Assembly (NCBI GenBank): GCA_017622495.1
Contig: JAGAQY010000051.1
Coordinates: 1 to 64,000 of the forward strand
DNA from: Bacteroidaceae bacterium
GTDB lineage: Bacteria; Bacteroidota; Bacteroidia; Bacteroidales; Bacteroidaceae
DNA length: 64,000 bases
Direction of reading: 5' to 3'
The translations under genes were made by a program, and so were the position numbers. Shown in pieces: positions 26,569-35,371 of this stretch; position 1 is the stretch's first letter, and every line of letters starts with the position of its first letter. The notes beneath the pieces were generated by a model. It was not told the DNA's origin. It saw only the letters and a program-made list of their open reading frames with translations, and searched no databases.

Positions 26569-26952
26569 TTATTGACGAGTGACCTCTATCCAGCCATTGT
26601 ATCCGGTAGATAGCTCTACCACTCTATACCCTTTGGCAGCTAGCAATGATGCAGCCCGCTTACTACGGTTTCCACTGCGGCAATAGAGCGCCACTGTACT
26701 CCCCTTCTCGATATGTGCCAATGCCCGTTGCTCAAAGTCGTCCCTCAATATATCAATCTGCAGCGAAGTGCCCTCTATACATCCTGCAGCGTGCTCATCA
26801 GCAGTACGCACATCAAGCAACACCACAGTGGTATCCTCTATCACTTTTGCAAATTCAGCTACATCAACACTGCTAAACTCTGCTTTCCCATTGCAAGAGC
26901 AGCAAAGTACACTTGCCAAAAGCACATAAACAGGGCGAAAGGATCTTTTCAT
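26569..26952 (-). CDS. rhodanese-like domain lipoprotein
   Basis: A 127-residue periplasmic single-domain rhodanese. The signal peptide ends in lipobox VLCCSC with lipidated C20. The active-site loop CRSGNRS (C91) is the expected six-residue type for sulfurtransferases, and LLDVRTADEHAAGCI is the conserved substrate-side motif. It lies 16 bases downstream of holA on the same strand, so it is likely the last gene of an amn-holA-rhodanese operon. The physiological sulfur acceptor is unknown. Confidence 0.9.
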   Translation of the reverse strand: MKRSFRPVYVLLASVLCCSCNGKAEFSSVDVAEFAKVIEDTTVVLLDVRTADEHAAGCIEGTSLQIDILRDDFEQRALAHIEKGSTVALYCRSGNRSKRAASLLAAKGYRVVELSTGYNGWIEVTRQ

Positions 26953-26968
26953 AGAATACTAACTGCAT

Positions 26969-27985
26969 TTAATGTAAGATATGATATATAAGTTCGCGCA
27001 ACAGTCCCTTATCCGTTGCATTAGCTCCATAGCCTTTCGAGAGAGCATCATACTTGCGTATGTCACTGATTATATACATCACCTTCCAGGCGGTATAGTA
27101 GCGCATTGCCGTCTGGTACTCCTTAGCCTGCCACGGACTGCGCAGGTCGAGATAAGCAGCGATGCCATTGTCCGACTTATCTGGAGCATAATATGCCATC
27201 ATCAAATTAGAATAGAAATTGAAGAGCATGGCCAGAACCATGGGCATGGCAAAAGTCTTCTTGTTGTCCTCCATATACTTGGCAATGGTATTAGCTTTCA
27301 CCACATCCTTTACCATGAGCGCATTCTTCAATTCAAATACATTATAGTCCTTGCTTATGCCTACGCACTCCTCCACGAGTTCTGGGGTTATAGGTTCATC
27401 ACCTCGAGGCTTGGCTATGATTAGTTTGTCCAGTTCGCTGGCCAATCTACTGAGGTCCGCCCCAATACTCTCTACCATCATATTGGCAGCCTTCATGTCT
27501 ATTGCCGAACCTTTAGAGCGCACATAATTGCTGATAAAGGTGGACAACATGGCATCTTTAAGTTTTTTTGACTCAAACAGGCGACCACTCTTCTCTATCT
27601 CCGCAGCAACCTTCTTTCTACGATCCAAAGTTCCATACTTATGGCAGAAAACGAGTACAGTCGTGGGCTGTGGCTTCTGTAGATAGTATACCAGTTCGTC
27701 CATATTGCGTAAGGTCTGCGCCTCCTTCACAATGATAACCTGATGCTCAGCCATCATCGGATAGCGCTTGGCCGCTGCTACGATACTGCCTATGTCGGTA
27801 TCCTGGCCATAGATAACCATTTGGTTAAATCCACGTTCTTCCTCCGTGAGTACATTTTCGGCGATATAGTCTGATAGGCGATCTATATAGTAAGGCTCGT
27901 CACCCATCAAATAATATACCGGGGCAAACTGCCTCGCATTGACTTCCTTTATTATGCTGTCGTATGTTACTTCTTGCTTTGCCAT
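26969..27985 (-). CDS. holA: DNA polymerase III subunit delta
   Basis: A 338-residue clamp-loader subunit that opens the beta clamp. It fits the family through the N-terminal PVYYLMGDEPYYIDRLSDYI, the central ATPase-like fold without a P-loop, and the helical collar domain (LIYHILH end). I chose the ATG at 27985 over a TTG two codons earlier. This ATG shares one base with the amn stop (TAATG), so translation is probably coupled. Confidence 0.9.
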   Translation of the reverse strand: MAKQEVTYDSIIKEVNARQFAPVYYLMGDEPYYIDRLSDYIAENVLTEEERGFNQMVIYGQDTDIGSIVAAAKRYPMMAEHQVIIVKEAQTLRNMDELVYYLQKPQPTTVLVFCHKYGTLDRRKKVAAEIEKSGRLFESKKLKDAMLSTFISNYVRSKGSAIDMKAANMMVESIGADLSRLASELDKLIIAKPRGDEPITPELVEECVGISKDYNVFELKNALMVKDVVKANTIAKYMEDNKKTFAMPMVLAMLFNFYSNLMMAYYAPDKSDNGIAAYLDLRSPWQAKEYQTAMRYYTAWKVMYIISDIRKYDALSKGYGANATDKGLLRELIYHILH

Positions 27986-28761
27986 TACCAATCAAACTTC
28001 AAGTGCTTCACCGTTTTCTTCTCATCTATAATCATGCGCAGTGAGGCAATACCAATATTAAGGTGATCATCCACATAGTTCTGTGTCACCAGATTGTCGC
28101 TCTTCTCCGTTTTCACCCCTTCGGGAGTCATCGGCTGATCCGACACAAGCAAGAGTGCTCCAGTTGGTATGCGGTTGGCAAATCCCGTGACAAAGAGCGT
28201 AGCTGTCTCCATATCGACCGCCATAGCACGTGTGGAACGCAAGAAATCCTTAAATTGATCATCATGCTCCCATATACGACGGTTTGTGCTATATACGGTC
28301 CCTGTCCAATAGTCATGTCCCATATCACGAATCGACGACGATACCGCACGCTGCAACATAAATGCAGGTAAGGCTGGAACCTCAGCAGGCAAATAATCAT
28401 TAGAGGTACCCTCGCCACGAATAGCAGCCAATGGAAGTATCAGATCCCCCAATTGCTGCCTCTTGCCAATACCACCACACTTACCCAAGAAAAGACACGC
28501 CTTGGGCTTAACAGCACTAAGTAAATCCATGATTATGGCAGCATTGGGACTTCCCATACCAAAGTTTATTATGGTAATTCCGTTAGCAGAAGCCGAAGTC
28601 ATGTTGGCATCGCGCCCTACAACTTCCACGCCAAACTTCTCAGCGAAGAGGTCTACATATTTATTGAAGTTGGTGAGCAAGATATACTCATCAAATTCCT
28701 CAAGTTTGCGCTTTGTATATCGCGGCAGCCAATTCTCCACGATTTCTTGCTTTGTTTTCAT
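27985..28761 (-). CDS. amn: AMP nucleosidase
   Basis: A 258-residue enzyme of the PNP/UDP phosphorylase fold that would split AMP into adenine and ribose 5-phosphate. Visible signatures are INFGMGSPNAAIIMDLL, GKCGGIGKRQQLGDLILPLAAIRGEGTS and the late AVDMETATLFVTGFA (catalytic Glu and the acidic residue at LLVSDQP). It is the short Bacteroidetes type, lacking the N-terminal regulatory domain of the Escherichia coli enzyme. ATG 28761 was chosen over an upstream in-frame codon because MKTKQEIV is the natural N-terminus. It is first in the amn-holA-rhodanese operon. Confidence 0.9.
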   Translation of the reverse strand: MKTKQEIVENWLPRYTKRKLEEFDEYILLTNFNKYVDLFAEKFGVEVVGRDANMTSASANGITIINFGMGSPNAAIIMDLLSAVKPKACLFLGKCGGIGKRQQLGDLILPLAAIRGEGTSNDYLPAEVPALPAFMLQRAVSSSIRDMGHDYWTGTVYSTNRRIWEHDDQFKDFLRSTRAMAVDMETATLFVTGFANRIPTGALLLVSDQPMTPEGVKTEKSDNLVTQNYVDDHLNIGIASLRMIIDEKKTVKHLKFDW

Positions 28762-28895
28762 TTTTATTATATTTTTGCGGTACAAAAGTCAATGGTTTAA
28801 GTTGCTTCACAACGGCTAAAAGCTACTTCGTAGCAGTTAATCGTGCTGAGAGCGCTGGTTAAAGATTAAAAGTGAGTGGCGAGAGGGCCCTAATC

Positions 28896-28917
28896 ACCAA
28901 ACTCTAAACACTAAACC
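28896..28917 (+). repeat. short CTAAAC microrepeat
   Basis: CCAAACTCTAAACACTAAAC, the same unit family as at 17151-17198 and 17801-17872, lies in the divergent gap between amn and the HSDR_N gene. Confidence 0.8.
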
Positions 28918-28953
28918 AAAGTTGACTTTATATATTAATTGCAAATATACGAA

Positions 28954-29412
28954 ATGTTAGAATTAAACCTACCTCCCTTTGATAAAAAAATAACAAAGAA
29001 AGATAACAAAGCGTTCATTCTTGATGTCATACGCCGCCAATATGTGGCTTTGACACCTGAAGAATGGGTACGCCAGCATTTTGTACATTTTCTCATAAAG
29101 CAAAAGGACTACCCCCAATCACTCATGGCTAATGAGGTACAACTCAAGCTTAATGGTATGAGTCGCCGATGCGACACTGTCGTTTATGACCGCACCTTGC
29201 GCCCTCGTGTTATCATCGAGTACAAAGCCCCCACAGTCAACATCACCCAAAAGGTTTTCGACCAAATATGCCGATACAACATGATACTACAAGTAGACTA
29301 CCTCATCGTGAGCAATGGAATCGCCCACTATTGCTGCAAGATAGACTACGCTACCCGCTCCTACTCTTTCATGAAGGAAATACCATCATACGCCGAAGTC
29401 ATTGTAAACTAA
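28954..29412 (+). CDS. HSDR_N domain protein (orphan PD-(D/E)XK nuclease fold)
   Basis: A 152-residue protein with the type I restriction enzyme R-subunit N-terminal fold. The core motif is RRCDTVVYD (Asp) followed by RVIIEYKAP (E-x-K), as in PD-(D/E)XK nucleases. No helicase domain, methylase or specificity gene lies near, so it is a solo domain protein. Such short HSDR_N proteins are common in Bacteroidetes and their role is not settled. ATG 28954 is preferred over an upstream in-frame start because LELNLPPFDKK is the usual beginning. Confidence 0.85.
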   Translation: MLELNLPPFDKKITKKDNKAFILDVIRRQYVALTPEEWVRQHFVHFLIKQKDYPQSLMANEVQLKLNGMSRRCDTVVYDRTLRPRVIIEYKAPTVNITQKVFDQICRYNMILQVDYLIVSNGIAHYCCKIDYATRSYSFMKEIPSYAEVIVN

Positions 29413-29800
29413 AGGATCCTTTATACATTCTACATGTAATAATATAGTTACAAACAAGACTGATTTTTCAATCCCATATAATTAAAAAAAACGCGCAATC
29501 ACATCGCGATTCGCACATTAAGATTGTACAAAAGTATATTGTAAAATTGTACAATTATCCATATCATTCCCTTCTTCATAATGGATAATAAATATACAAC
29601 ACCAAGCCTATACTTTAGGGCAATACAGATGATTACCCAAACATCGAACTTCGTTTCTTGAACAAACCAAGGGCTTCGTTATTGCGCTTACTGAACCGCG
29701 ATTGCTGGCCGTAAAGGAAAAGCAAACTTTTGTTTCACAAAAGCGTCTTGCCTACAAGCCAAATCAGCGCCCTGCACGACGGAGGAACAACCAAAAGTAA
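29413..29800. other. gene-free stretch between convergent HSDR_N and ppdK genes
   Basis: No coding region I would defend. I see a 7-base hairpin CTTTTGT/ACAAAAG (29727-29743) and an inverted pair TTGTACAA...TTGTACAAT around 29524-29558, plus the ppdK terminator at the right edge. Confidence 0.5.
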
Positions 29801-29827
29801 GGAGGACTTGCCATGGGCAAGTCCTCC
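29801..29827 (-). terminator. terminator of ppdK
   Basis: A perfect 12-base stem, GGAGGACTTGCC (29801-29812) with GGCAAGTCCTCC (29816-29827), lies 29 bases past the ppdK stop on the minus strand. Confidence 0.8.
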
Positions 29828-29856
29828 TCTTGATTTGTCAAAATGTCCTGTTCAGA

Positions 29857-32577
29857 TTACTCTTCCACAGCAGCCTGTGCCGCAGCGAGGCGTGCGATAG
29901 GAACGCGGAAGGGTGAACATGATACATAGTTGAGACCTACCTTGTGACAGAACTTAACTGATGAGGGCTCACCACCGTGCTCACCGCAGATACCGCACTT
30001 GAGCTCGGGACGAACTGCGCGACCACGCTCTACAGCCATCTCTACGAGCTGACCTACACCGTTCTGGTCGAGTACCTGGAAGGGGTCTACCTTCAAGATC
30101 TTCTTCTCCAAGTATACGGGGAGGAATGAAGCGATGTCGTCACGTGAGTAACCGAAGGTCATCTGTGTCAAGTCGTTAGTACCGAATGAGAAGTACTCGG
30201 CACGGCTTGCGATGCGGTTAGCTGTAAGAGCAGCACGAGGAATCTCGATCATGGTACCTACCTTGAACTCTACGCTCTCGCCTTCCTCTGCGAAGAGGGC
30301 AGCAGCAGTCTCGCGGATTACCTTCTCCTGAGCCTCGAACTCGTAAAGGATACCTGTCAGAGGAACCATGATTTCGGGATGGGGATCGTGACCCTCCTTC
30401 TTCAACTGGATAGCTGCACCGAGGATGGCGCGAGTCTGCATCTCAGTGATTTCGGGATAGGTGTTACCCAAGCGGCAACCGCGGTGACCGAGCATCGGGT
30501 TAGCCTCACAGAGGCTGTCAACACGCTGCTGGATGTACTCTACAGTTACGCCCATAGCCTTAGCCATCTCTTCCTGACCCTTAAGATCGTGGGGGACGAA
30601 CTCGTGCAAAGGAGGATCGAGCAGACGAACGTTCACGGGACAGCCGTCCATTGCCTTGAAGATACCGTAGAAGTCGGCCTTCTGGTATGGCAACAGCTTA
30701 GCGAGAGCAGCCTTGCGGCCTTCAGCATCCTGAGAAAGGATCATCTCACGCATAGCAACGATCTTCTCTGCCTCGAAGAACATGTGCTCGGTACGACAAA
30801 GACCGATACCTACAGCACCGAAGTCGCGAGCAACCTGTGCATCGTGGGGAGTATCAGCGTTGGTACGAACAACGAGCTTTGTATATTTCTCGCAAAGAGC
30901 CATCAAATCAGCGAAGTCGCCTGAAAGCTCAGCAGCCTTGGTCTCAACCTGACCGTTGTAGATTTCACCGGTAGTACCATTGAGTGAGATAAAGTCACCC
31001 TCCTTCAATACAACACCGTCAACCTCTACAGTGCGAGCCTTGTAGTCGATATTCAGAGCACCTGCACCTGATACGCAGCACTTACCCATACCACGGGCAA
31101 CAACGGCAGCGTGAGAGGTCATACCACCACGAGCTGTCAAGATACCCTCGGCAACAGCCATACCTGCGAGGTCTTCGGGAGATGTCTCGATACGAACCAT
31201 GATAACCTTCTTGCCATCCTCAGCCCACTTAGCGGCGTCGTCAGCGAAGAATACAATCTGACCGGTAGCAGCACCAGGAGATGCGGGAAGACCACGTGTC
31301 AATACCTTAGCGCTTGCAAGGGCCTTCTTGTCGAATACGGGGTGGAGAAGCTCGTCGAGTTTGTTGGGCTCGCAACGTTTGATAGCTGTCTTCTCGTCGA
31401 TGAGACCTTCGCGGAGCAGGTCCATAGCGATCTTAACCATCGCAGAACCGGTACGCTTACCGTTACGTGTCTGGAGGAACCAGAGCTTGCCTTCCTGTAC
31501 GGTGAACTCCATATCCTGCATGTCGCGGTAGTGGTTCTCGAGCTTGTTCTGCAATGAGTCGAGCTCCTTATAGATCTCGGGCATCGCCTCTTCCATAGAA
31601 GGATACTTGGCTACGCGTTCTTCCTCAGAGATGCCAGCGCGCTCTGCCCAACGCTGCGAACCGATCTTGGTGATCTGCTGCGGTGTGCGGATACCGGCTA
31701 CTACGTCCTCACCCTGTGCGTTGATAAGGTACTCACCATTGAAGAGGTTCTCACCATTACCAGCATCACGGCTAAAGCATACACCTGTAGCTGATGTCTC
31801 ACCCATGTTACCGAATACCATAGCCTGTACGTTTACAGCAGTACCCCACTCAGCAGGGATGCCCTCCATCTTACGATAAAGGATAGCGCGCTCGTTCATC
31901 CAGCTGTCGAATACAGCGCAGATAGCGCCCCAAAGCTGTTCGTAAGCATCGGTGGGGAAGTCCTGACCGGTCTGAGCCTTAACGGCAGCCTTGAACTTCT
32001 TAACCAACTCCTTGAGGTCTTCTACCTCGAGCTCGTTGTCAAGCTTCACGCCCTTAGCTTCCTTCACCTCTTCGATGATAGCCTCGAACGGATCGATATC
32101 TTCTTTGTTAACTGGCTTCATGCCCAATACTACGTCACCGTACATCTGTACGAAACGACGGTATGAGTCCCATGCAAAGCGTGCATTGCCGGTCTTGCGT
32201 ACCATACCCTCTACTACTTCGTCGTTCAAACCGAGGTTGAGGATAGTATCCATCATACCGGGCATTGAAGCGCGAGCACCAGAACGCACTGATACCAACA
32301 AGGGGTTCTCTACATCACCGAACTTAGAGTTCATCAAGGTCTCAACGTGTGCTACAGCAGCAAGAACGTCGTCCTTCAACAACTCTACAACTTCAGCCTT
32401 GCCCAAACGATAGTAATCGTTGCAAGTGTCTGTGGTAATGGTGAAACCGGGAGGAACAGGCACACCAATCAGGTTCATTTCAGCCAGATTGGCACCTTTA
32501 CCACCGAGCAGATTTCTCATGTCTGCCTTACCTTCGGCCTTACCATTACCGAATAAGTAAACTCTTTTTTCGCTCAT
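29857..32577 (-). CDS. ppdK: pyruvate, phosphate dikinase
   Basis: A 906-residue enzyme interconverting pyruvate, ATP and phosphate with PEP, AMP and pyrophosphate. In anaerobic Bacteroidales it can run glycolytically or for gluconeogenesis. The N-terminal ATP-grasp domain starts with GGKGANLAEM. The swivelling domain has the phosphohistidine site GGMTSHAAVVARGMGKCCV. The C-terminal TIM barrel ends with CGICGEHGGEPSSV, holding the catalytic Cys. Length is the normal one for the single-chain enzyme. It is monocistronic, with a minus-strand promoter at 32663-32694 and a terminator. Confidence 0.97.
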   Translation of the reverse strand: MSEKRVYLFGNGKAEGKADMRNLLGGKGANLAEMNLIGVPVPPGFTITTDTCNDYYRLGKAEVVELLKDDVLAAVAHVETLMNSKFGDVENPLLVSVRSGARASMPGMMDTILNLGLNDEVVEGMVRKTGNARFAWDSYRRFVQMYGDVVLGMKPVNKEDIDPFEAIIEEVKEAKGVKLDNELEVEDLKELVKKFKAAVKAQTGQDFPTDAYEQLWGAICAVFDSWMNERAILYRKMEGIPAEWGTAVNVQAMVFGNMGETSATGVCFSRDAGNGENLFNGEYLINAQGEDVVAGIRTPQQITKIGSQRWAERAGISEEERVAKYPSMEEAMPEIYKELDSLQNKLENHYRDMQDMEFTVQEGKLWFLQTRNGKRTGSAMVKIAMDLLREGLIDEKTAIKRCEPNKLDELLHPVFDKKALASAKVLTRGLPASPGAATGQIVFFADDAAKWAEDGKKVIMVRIETSPEDLAGMAVAEGILTARGGMTSHAAVVARGMGKCCVSGAGALNIDYKARTVEVDGVVLKEGDFISLNGTTGEIYNGQVETKAAELSGDFADLMALCEKYTKLVVRTNADTPHDAQVARDFGAVGIGLCRTEHMFFEAEKIVAMREMILSQDAEGRKAALAKLLPYQKADFYGIFKAMDGCPVNVRLLDPPLHEFVPHDLKGQEEMAKAMGVTVEYIQQRVDSLCEANPMLGHRGCRLGNTYPEITEMQTRAILGAAIQLKKEGHDPHPEIMVPLTGILYEFEAQEKVIRETAAALFAEEGESVEFKVGTMIEIPRAALTANRIASRAEYFSFGTNDLTQMTFGYSRDDIASFLPVYLEKKILKVDPFQVLDQNGVGQLVEMAVERGRAVRPELKCGICGEHGGEPSSVKFCHKVGLNYVSCSPFRVPIARLAAAQAAVEE

Positions 32578-32662
32578 AATTTTAGTTAATTATTAAGTGT
32601 AAAATATGATAGTTGTGTAATACTCATATTATAAATATAGGCATACATTGTCTTAAACAGAG

Positions 32663-32694
32663 CAAAGATAGAGCATTTTTGTGAAATTAAGAAA
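32663..32694 (-). promoter_or_regulatory. promoter of ppdK
   Basis: On the minus strand TTTC (32691-32694), 20 bases, TATCTTTG (32663-32670). The leader to the ATG is about 80 bases. Confidence 0.6.
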
Positions 32695-32798
32695 TTATCA
32701 AGCTAAAAAGATTAGACGAAAACATGGATTTATCCTTTCTTGTCATTTGTTGGCTTTTTGCAATCAGGTTGCAAAGTTTAAGCAGATTGACCGCAAAG

Positions 32799-32830
32799 TT
32801 TGGCAGTAACGATTTGTTGACGTACTTTTG
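32799..32830 (+). promoter_or_regulatory. promoter of the Cu/Zn permease gene
   Basis: TTTG (32799-32802), 20 bases, TACTTTTG (32823-32830), with the ATG at 32858. A perfect consensus match. Confidence 0.8.
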
Positions 32831-32857
32831 CAGTGTTGTTTATAAGTTGATTTAATC

Positions 32858-34141
32858 ATGCAAGAGATATTCAACCTCATCAATGAAATGTCGCCCTATC
32901 TATTGTTGGGTTTTGGCATTGCCGGACTCATGCACACCTTTGTGCCGAGCAAGGTATATAGTCGTTATTTGTCCGGACGTGGATTTCGCAGTGTATTCTA
33001 TGCTGCTGCTTTAGGAGTGCCTCTCCCGCTTTGTTCGTGTGGAGTGCTACCTACAGCTATGTCGCTCCGCCGTGAGGGAGCATCAAAAGGGGCTACCACA
33101 TCATTTCTCATAGCTACGCCACAGACAGGGATAGACTCTATCATAGCCACCTATTCGCTTATGGGACTACCGTTTGCCCTATTGCGCCCTATAGCGGCTT
33201 TGACAACGGCTTTGCTTGGCGGCATGCTGGTCAATGCTTTTGACCATGATCACAGCGAGGACACAGTTGCCACAGCTGACACACATAAGGAATCGCACTA
33301 TGCCACTTTGAGAGCCAAGATGATAGGTGCCATCAAATATGGTTATGTGGATATGATGCAGGATATAGGAAAATGGCTTGTGGTAGGACTCGTTGTTGCC
33401 GGCCTCATTACCGTGGGTGTACCCGACGGATTCTTTGCCCAATTTGCTCATCGTCCTCTGTTAGGCATGCTGCTTGTACTAGCCTGCGCTGTGCCCATGT
33501 ATTTATGCGCTACAGGCTCTATTCCCATTGCCGTAGCACTCATGCTTAAAGGGATGACCCCAGGTGCCGCACTGGTTCTGCTTATGGCTGGTCCCGCGGT
33601 CAATGTAGCTTCAATCTTAGTGATACGCAAAGTATTGGGTAGACGCACTTTATGTCTCTATCTTGCAGCGATTGTGAGTGGCGCATTTGCATTTGCTTTA
33701 GGTATAGACCATCTCCTTCCACGTGAATGGTTCACCTCCGCACTTACCGCTATCAGCGCTCCTTGTCATGCCGACAATCAGTGGTTCAATATAGTGTGTA
33801 CAGTGGTGCTGGGCCTGCTGATAATGCATGCTTTAATAAGTCGCTACAGACATCGTGATGTACACGAGTGTCAATGTGGCAAATGCGAGGGAACCTCGTG
33901 TACGACCGAGTGCAGCGAAGAGGGCGAACCCACACAAACCATCACTACCACATACCATGTAGAAGGAATGCATTGCAATCATTGCCGCAACAGCGTGATA
34001 CGTGCTATAAGTAATGTGACTGGTGTAGACAATGTAGAGGTCGACTTGCCGAGCGGGATTATGGTGGTGACCGGCCCAGCCATCCCAACCGATGTAACAC
34101 AAGCCATAGAAGCCTTAGGTTTTACAGTCCGCAAAGCATAA
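32858..34141 (+). CDS. SO_0444-family Cu/Zn efflux permease with C-terminal HMA domain
   Basis: A 427-residue inner-membrane permease (ArsP/DUF318-like fold, about nine to ten membrane segments). Signatures are GVPLPLCSCGVLPTAMSLRREGASKGATTSF and its repeat around VPMYLCATGSIPIAVALMLKG. A cytoplasmic Cys-rich linker (HECQCGKCEGTSCTTEC, about residues 338-354) leads to a heavy-metal-associated domain (about 360-427) with the GMHCNHC metal site. From the family I infer zinc or copper export, with the HMA domain passing metal to the membrane pore. It has its own promoter. Confidence 0.88.
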   Translation: MQEIFNLINEMSPYLLLGFGIAGLMHTFVPSKVYSRYLSGRGFRSVFYAAALGVPLPLCSCGVLPTAMSLRREGASKGATTSFLIATPQTGIDSIIATYSLMGLPFALLRPIAALTTALLGGMLVNAFDHDHSEDTVATADTHKESHYATLRAKMIGAIKYGYVDMMQDIGKWLVVGLVVAGLITVGVPDGFFAQFAHRPLLGMLLVLACAVPMYLCATGSIPIAVALMLKGMTPGAALVLLMAGPAVNVASILVIRKVLGRRTLCLYLAAIVSGAFAFALGIDHLLPREWFTSALTAISAPCHADNQWFNIVCTVVLGLLIMHALISRYRHRDVHECQCGKCEGTSCTTECSEEGEPTQTITTTYHVEGMHCNHCRNSVIRAISNVTGVDNVEVDLPSGIMVVTGPAIPTDVTQAIEALGFTVRKA

Positions 34142-34196
34142 CTCGCTAGGAACTCTGTTTGATTGCCTTGAATGGCTGATAAAAAGAAGGAAACCC

Positions 34197-34227
34197 TTTG
34201 TATTGTTAAAAAGAATATTTACCTTTG
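34197..34227 (+). promoter_or_regulatory. promoter of galE
   Basis: TTTG (34197-34200), 19 bases, TACCTTTG (34220-34227). The leader to ATG 34277 is about 45 bases. Confidence 0.75.
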
Positions 34228-34276
34228 CGTGCAAGATTGGCAAATCATTCATACAACTATAAATACTGATACAAAA

Positions 34277-35293
34277 ATGAAAATCTTATTGACTGGTGGT
34301 GCAGGCTTCATTGGAAGTCACACTTTGATCGAGCTTACTGAGGCTGGCCATGAGGCTGTAGTAGTAGACAATCTGGACAACTCGTCCCCAATCTCACTGA
34401 AGCGTGTAGCCAAAATTATCGACAAGGATGTACCTTTCTACAAGGTCGACATCCGTGATCGTGAAGGCTTGCAAAAAGTATTTGACGAGCACAAGTTTGA
34501 CGCATGTATCCACTTTGCAGGTTTGAAGGCTGTAGGTGAAAGTTGCGCAAAACCCCTCGAGTATTATGAGAACAACATGAACGGTACATTTGTACTGCTC
34601 GATGTAATGCGCAAGAACGGCTGCAAGAACATCATTTTCTCATCAAGCGCTACTGTATATGGCGACCCCGCTATCATTCCCATCACCGAGGAGTGTCCCA
34701 AAGGTCACTGCACCAATCCTTACGGGCAGACCAAATCAATGCTCGAGGAGGTACTCATGGATGTACAGAGAGCCGACAACGAATGGAATGTAGTACTGCT
34801 CCGCTACTTCAACCCTATTGGTGCACATAAGAGCGGCACCATAGGCGAGAACCCTAACGGTATCCCTAACAACCTGATGCCTTACATCACACAGACAGCC
34901 GTAGGCCGTCGTGCTGAATTGGGCGTGTTTGGCGACGACTATGACACTCCCGATGGAACAGGTGTACGTGACTATATTCATGTGGTTGACCTTGCACGTG
35001 CTCACGTAGCAGCGCTTAAGGCTATCGTGGAGAAGAAAGGTATTGCTATATATAATATTGGTACTGGTCATGGCTACTCTGTTTTGGATGTTGTAAAGGC
35101 ATTCGAAAAGGCAAACAACGTTCCCGTACCTTATTCTATCAAGCCTCGTCGTCCGGGCGATATTGCCACATGTTATTGTAACCCCGCCAAGGCTGAAGCA
35201 GAATTGGGATGGAAGGCCGAGTTCGGCATTGAGGAGATGTGCCGCGACAGCTGGAACTGGCAGAAAAACAACCCCAACGGATTTGAAGAGTAA
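34277..35293 (+). CDS. galE: UDP-glucose 4-epimerase
   Basis: A 338-residue SDR enzyme interconverting UDP-glucose and UDP-galactose, for galactose use and glycan synthesis. The NAD-binding GGAGFIGSH (residues 7-15), DNLDNSS, the catalytic SSSATVYG and YxxxK motif NPYGQTK are all in place. I reject the upstream in-frame ATG at 34172 because it lies ahead of the promoter; ATG 34277 gives the normal N-terminus. It is a single-gene unit ended by the shared terminator at 35319. Confidence 0.96.
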   Translation: MKILLTGGAGFIGSHTLIELTEAGHEAVVVDNLDNSSPISLKRVAKIIDKDVPFYKVDIRDREGLQKVFDEHKFDACIHFAGLKAVGESCAKPLEYYENNMNGTFVLLDVMRKNGCKNIIFSSSATVYGDPAIIPITEECPKGHCTNPYGQTKSMLEEVLMDVQRADNEWNVVLLRYFNPIGAHKSGTIGENPNGIPNNLMPYITQTAVGRRAELGVFGDDYDTPDGTGVRDYIHVVDLARAHVAALKAIVEKKGIAIYNIGTGHGYSVLDVVKAFEKANNVPVPYSIKPRRPGDIATCYCNPAKAEAELGWKAEFGIEEMCRDSWNWQKNNPNGFEE

Positions 35294-35318
35294 TCAGACA
35301 ACTTCTATTTAATAAGCG

Positions 35319-35356
35319 ACGAGGGCAACCACATCAAGTGTGTTGCCCTCGTTTTT
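35319..35356. terminator. bidirectional terminator between galE and addA-like gene
   Basis: ACGAGGGCAAC-C-ACA (35319-35333) pairs with TGTGTTGCCCTCGT (35339-35352), with one bulged base, and a T-run follows. The convergent genes end on either side. Confidence 0.85.
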
Positions 35357-35371
35357 ATCGGTTTTGGAGAA

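Noticed and set aside
34172..34276. N-terminal extension of galE from an upstream ATG
   Set aside because: It would start ahead of a perfect promoter and add 35 residues not seen in the family.
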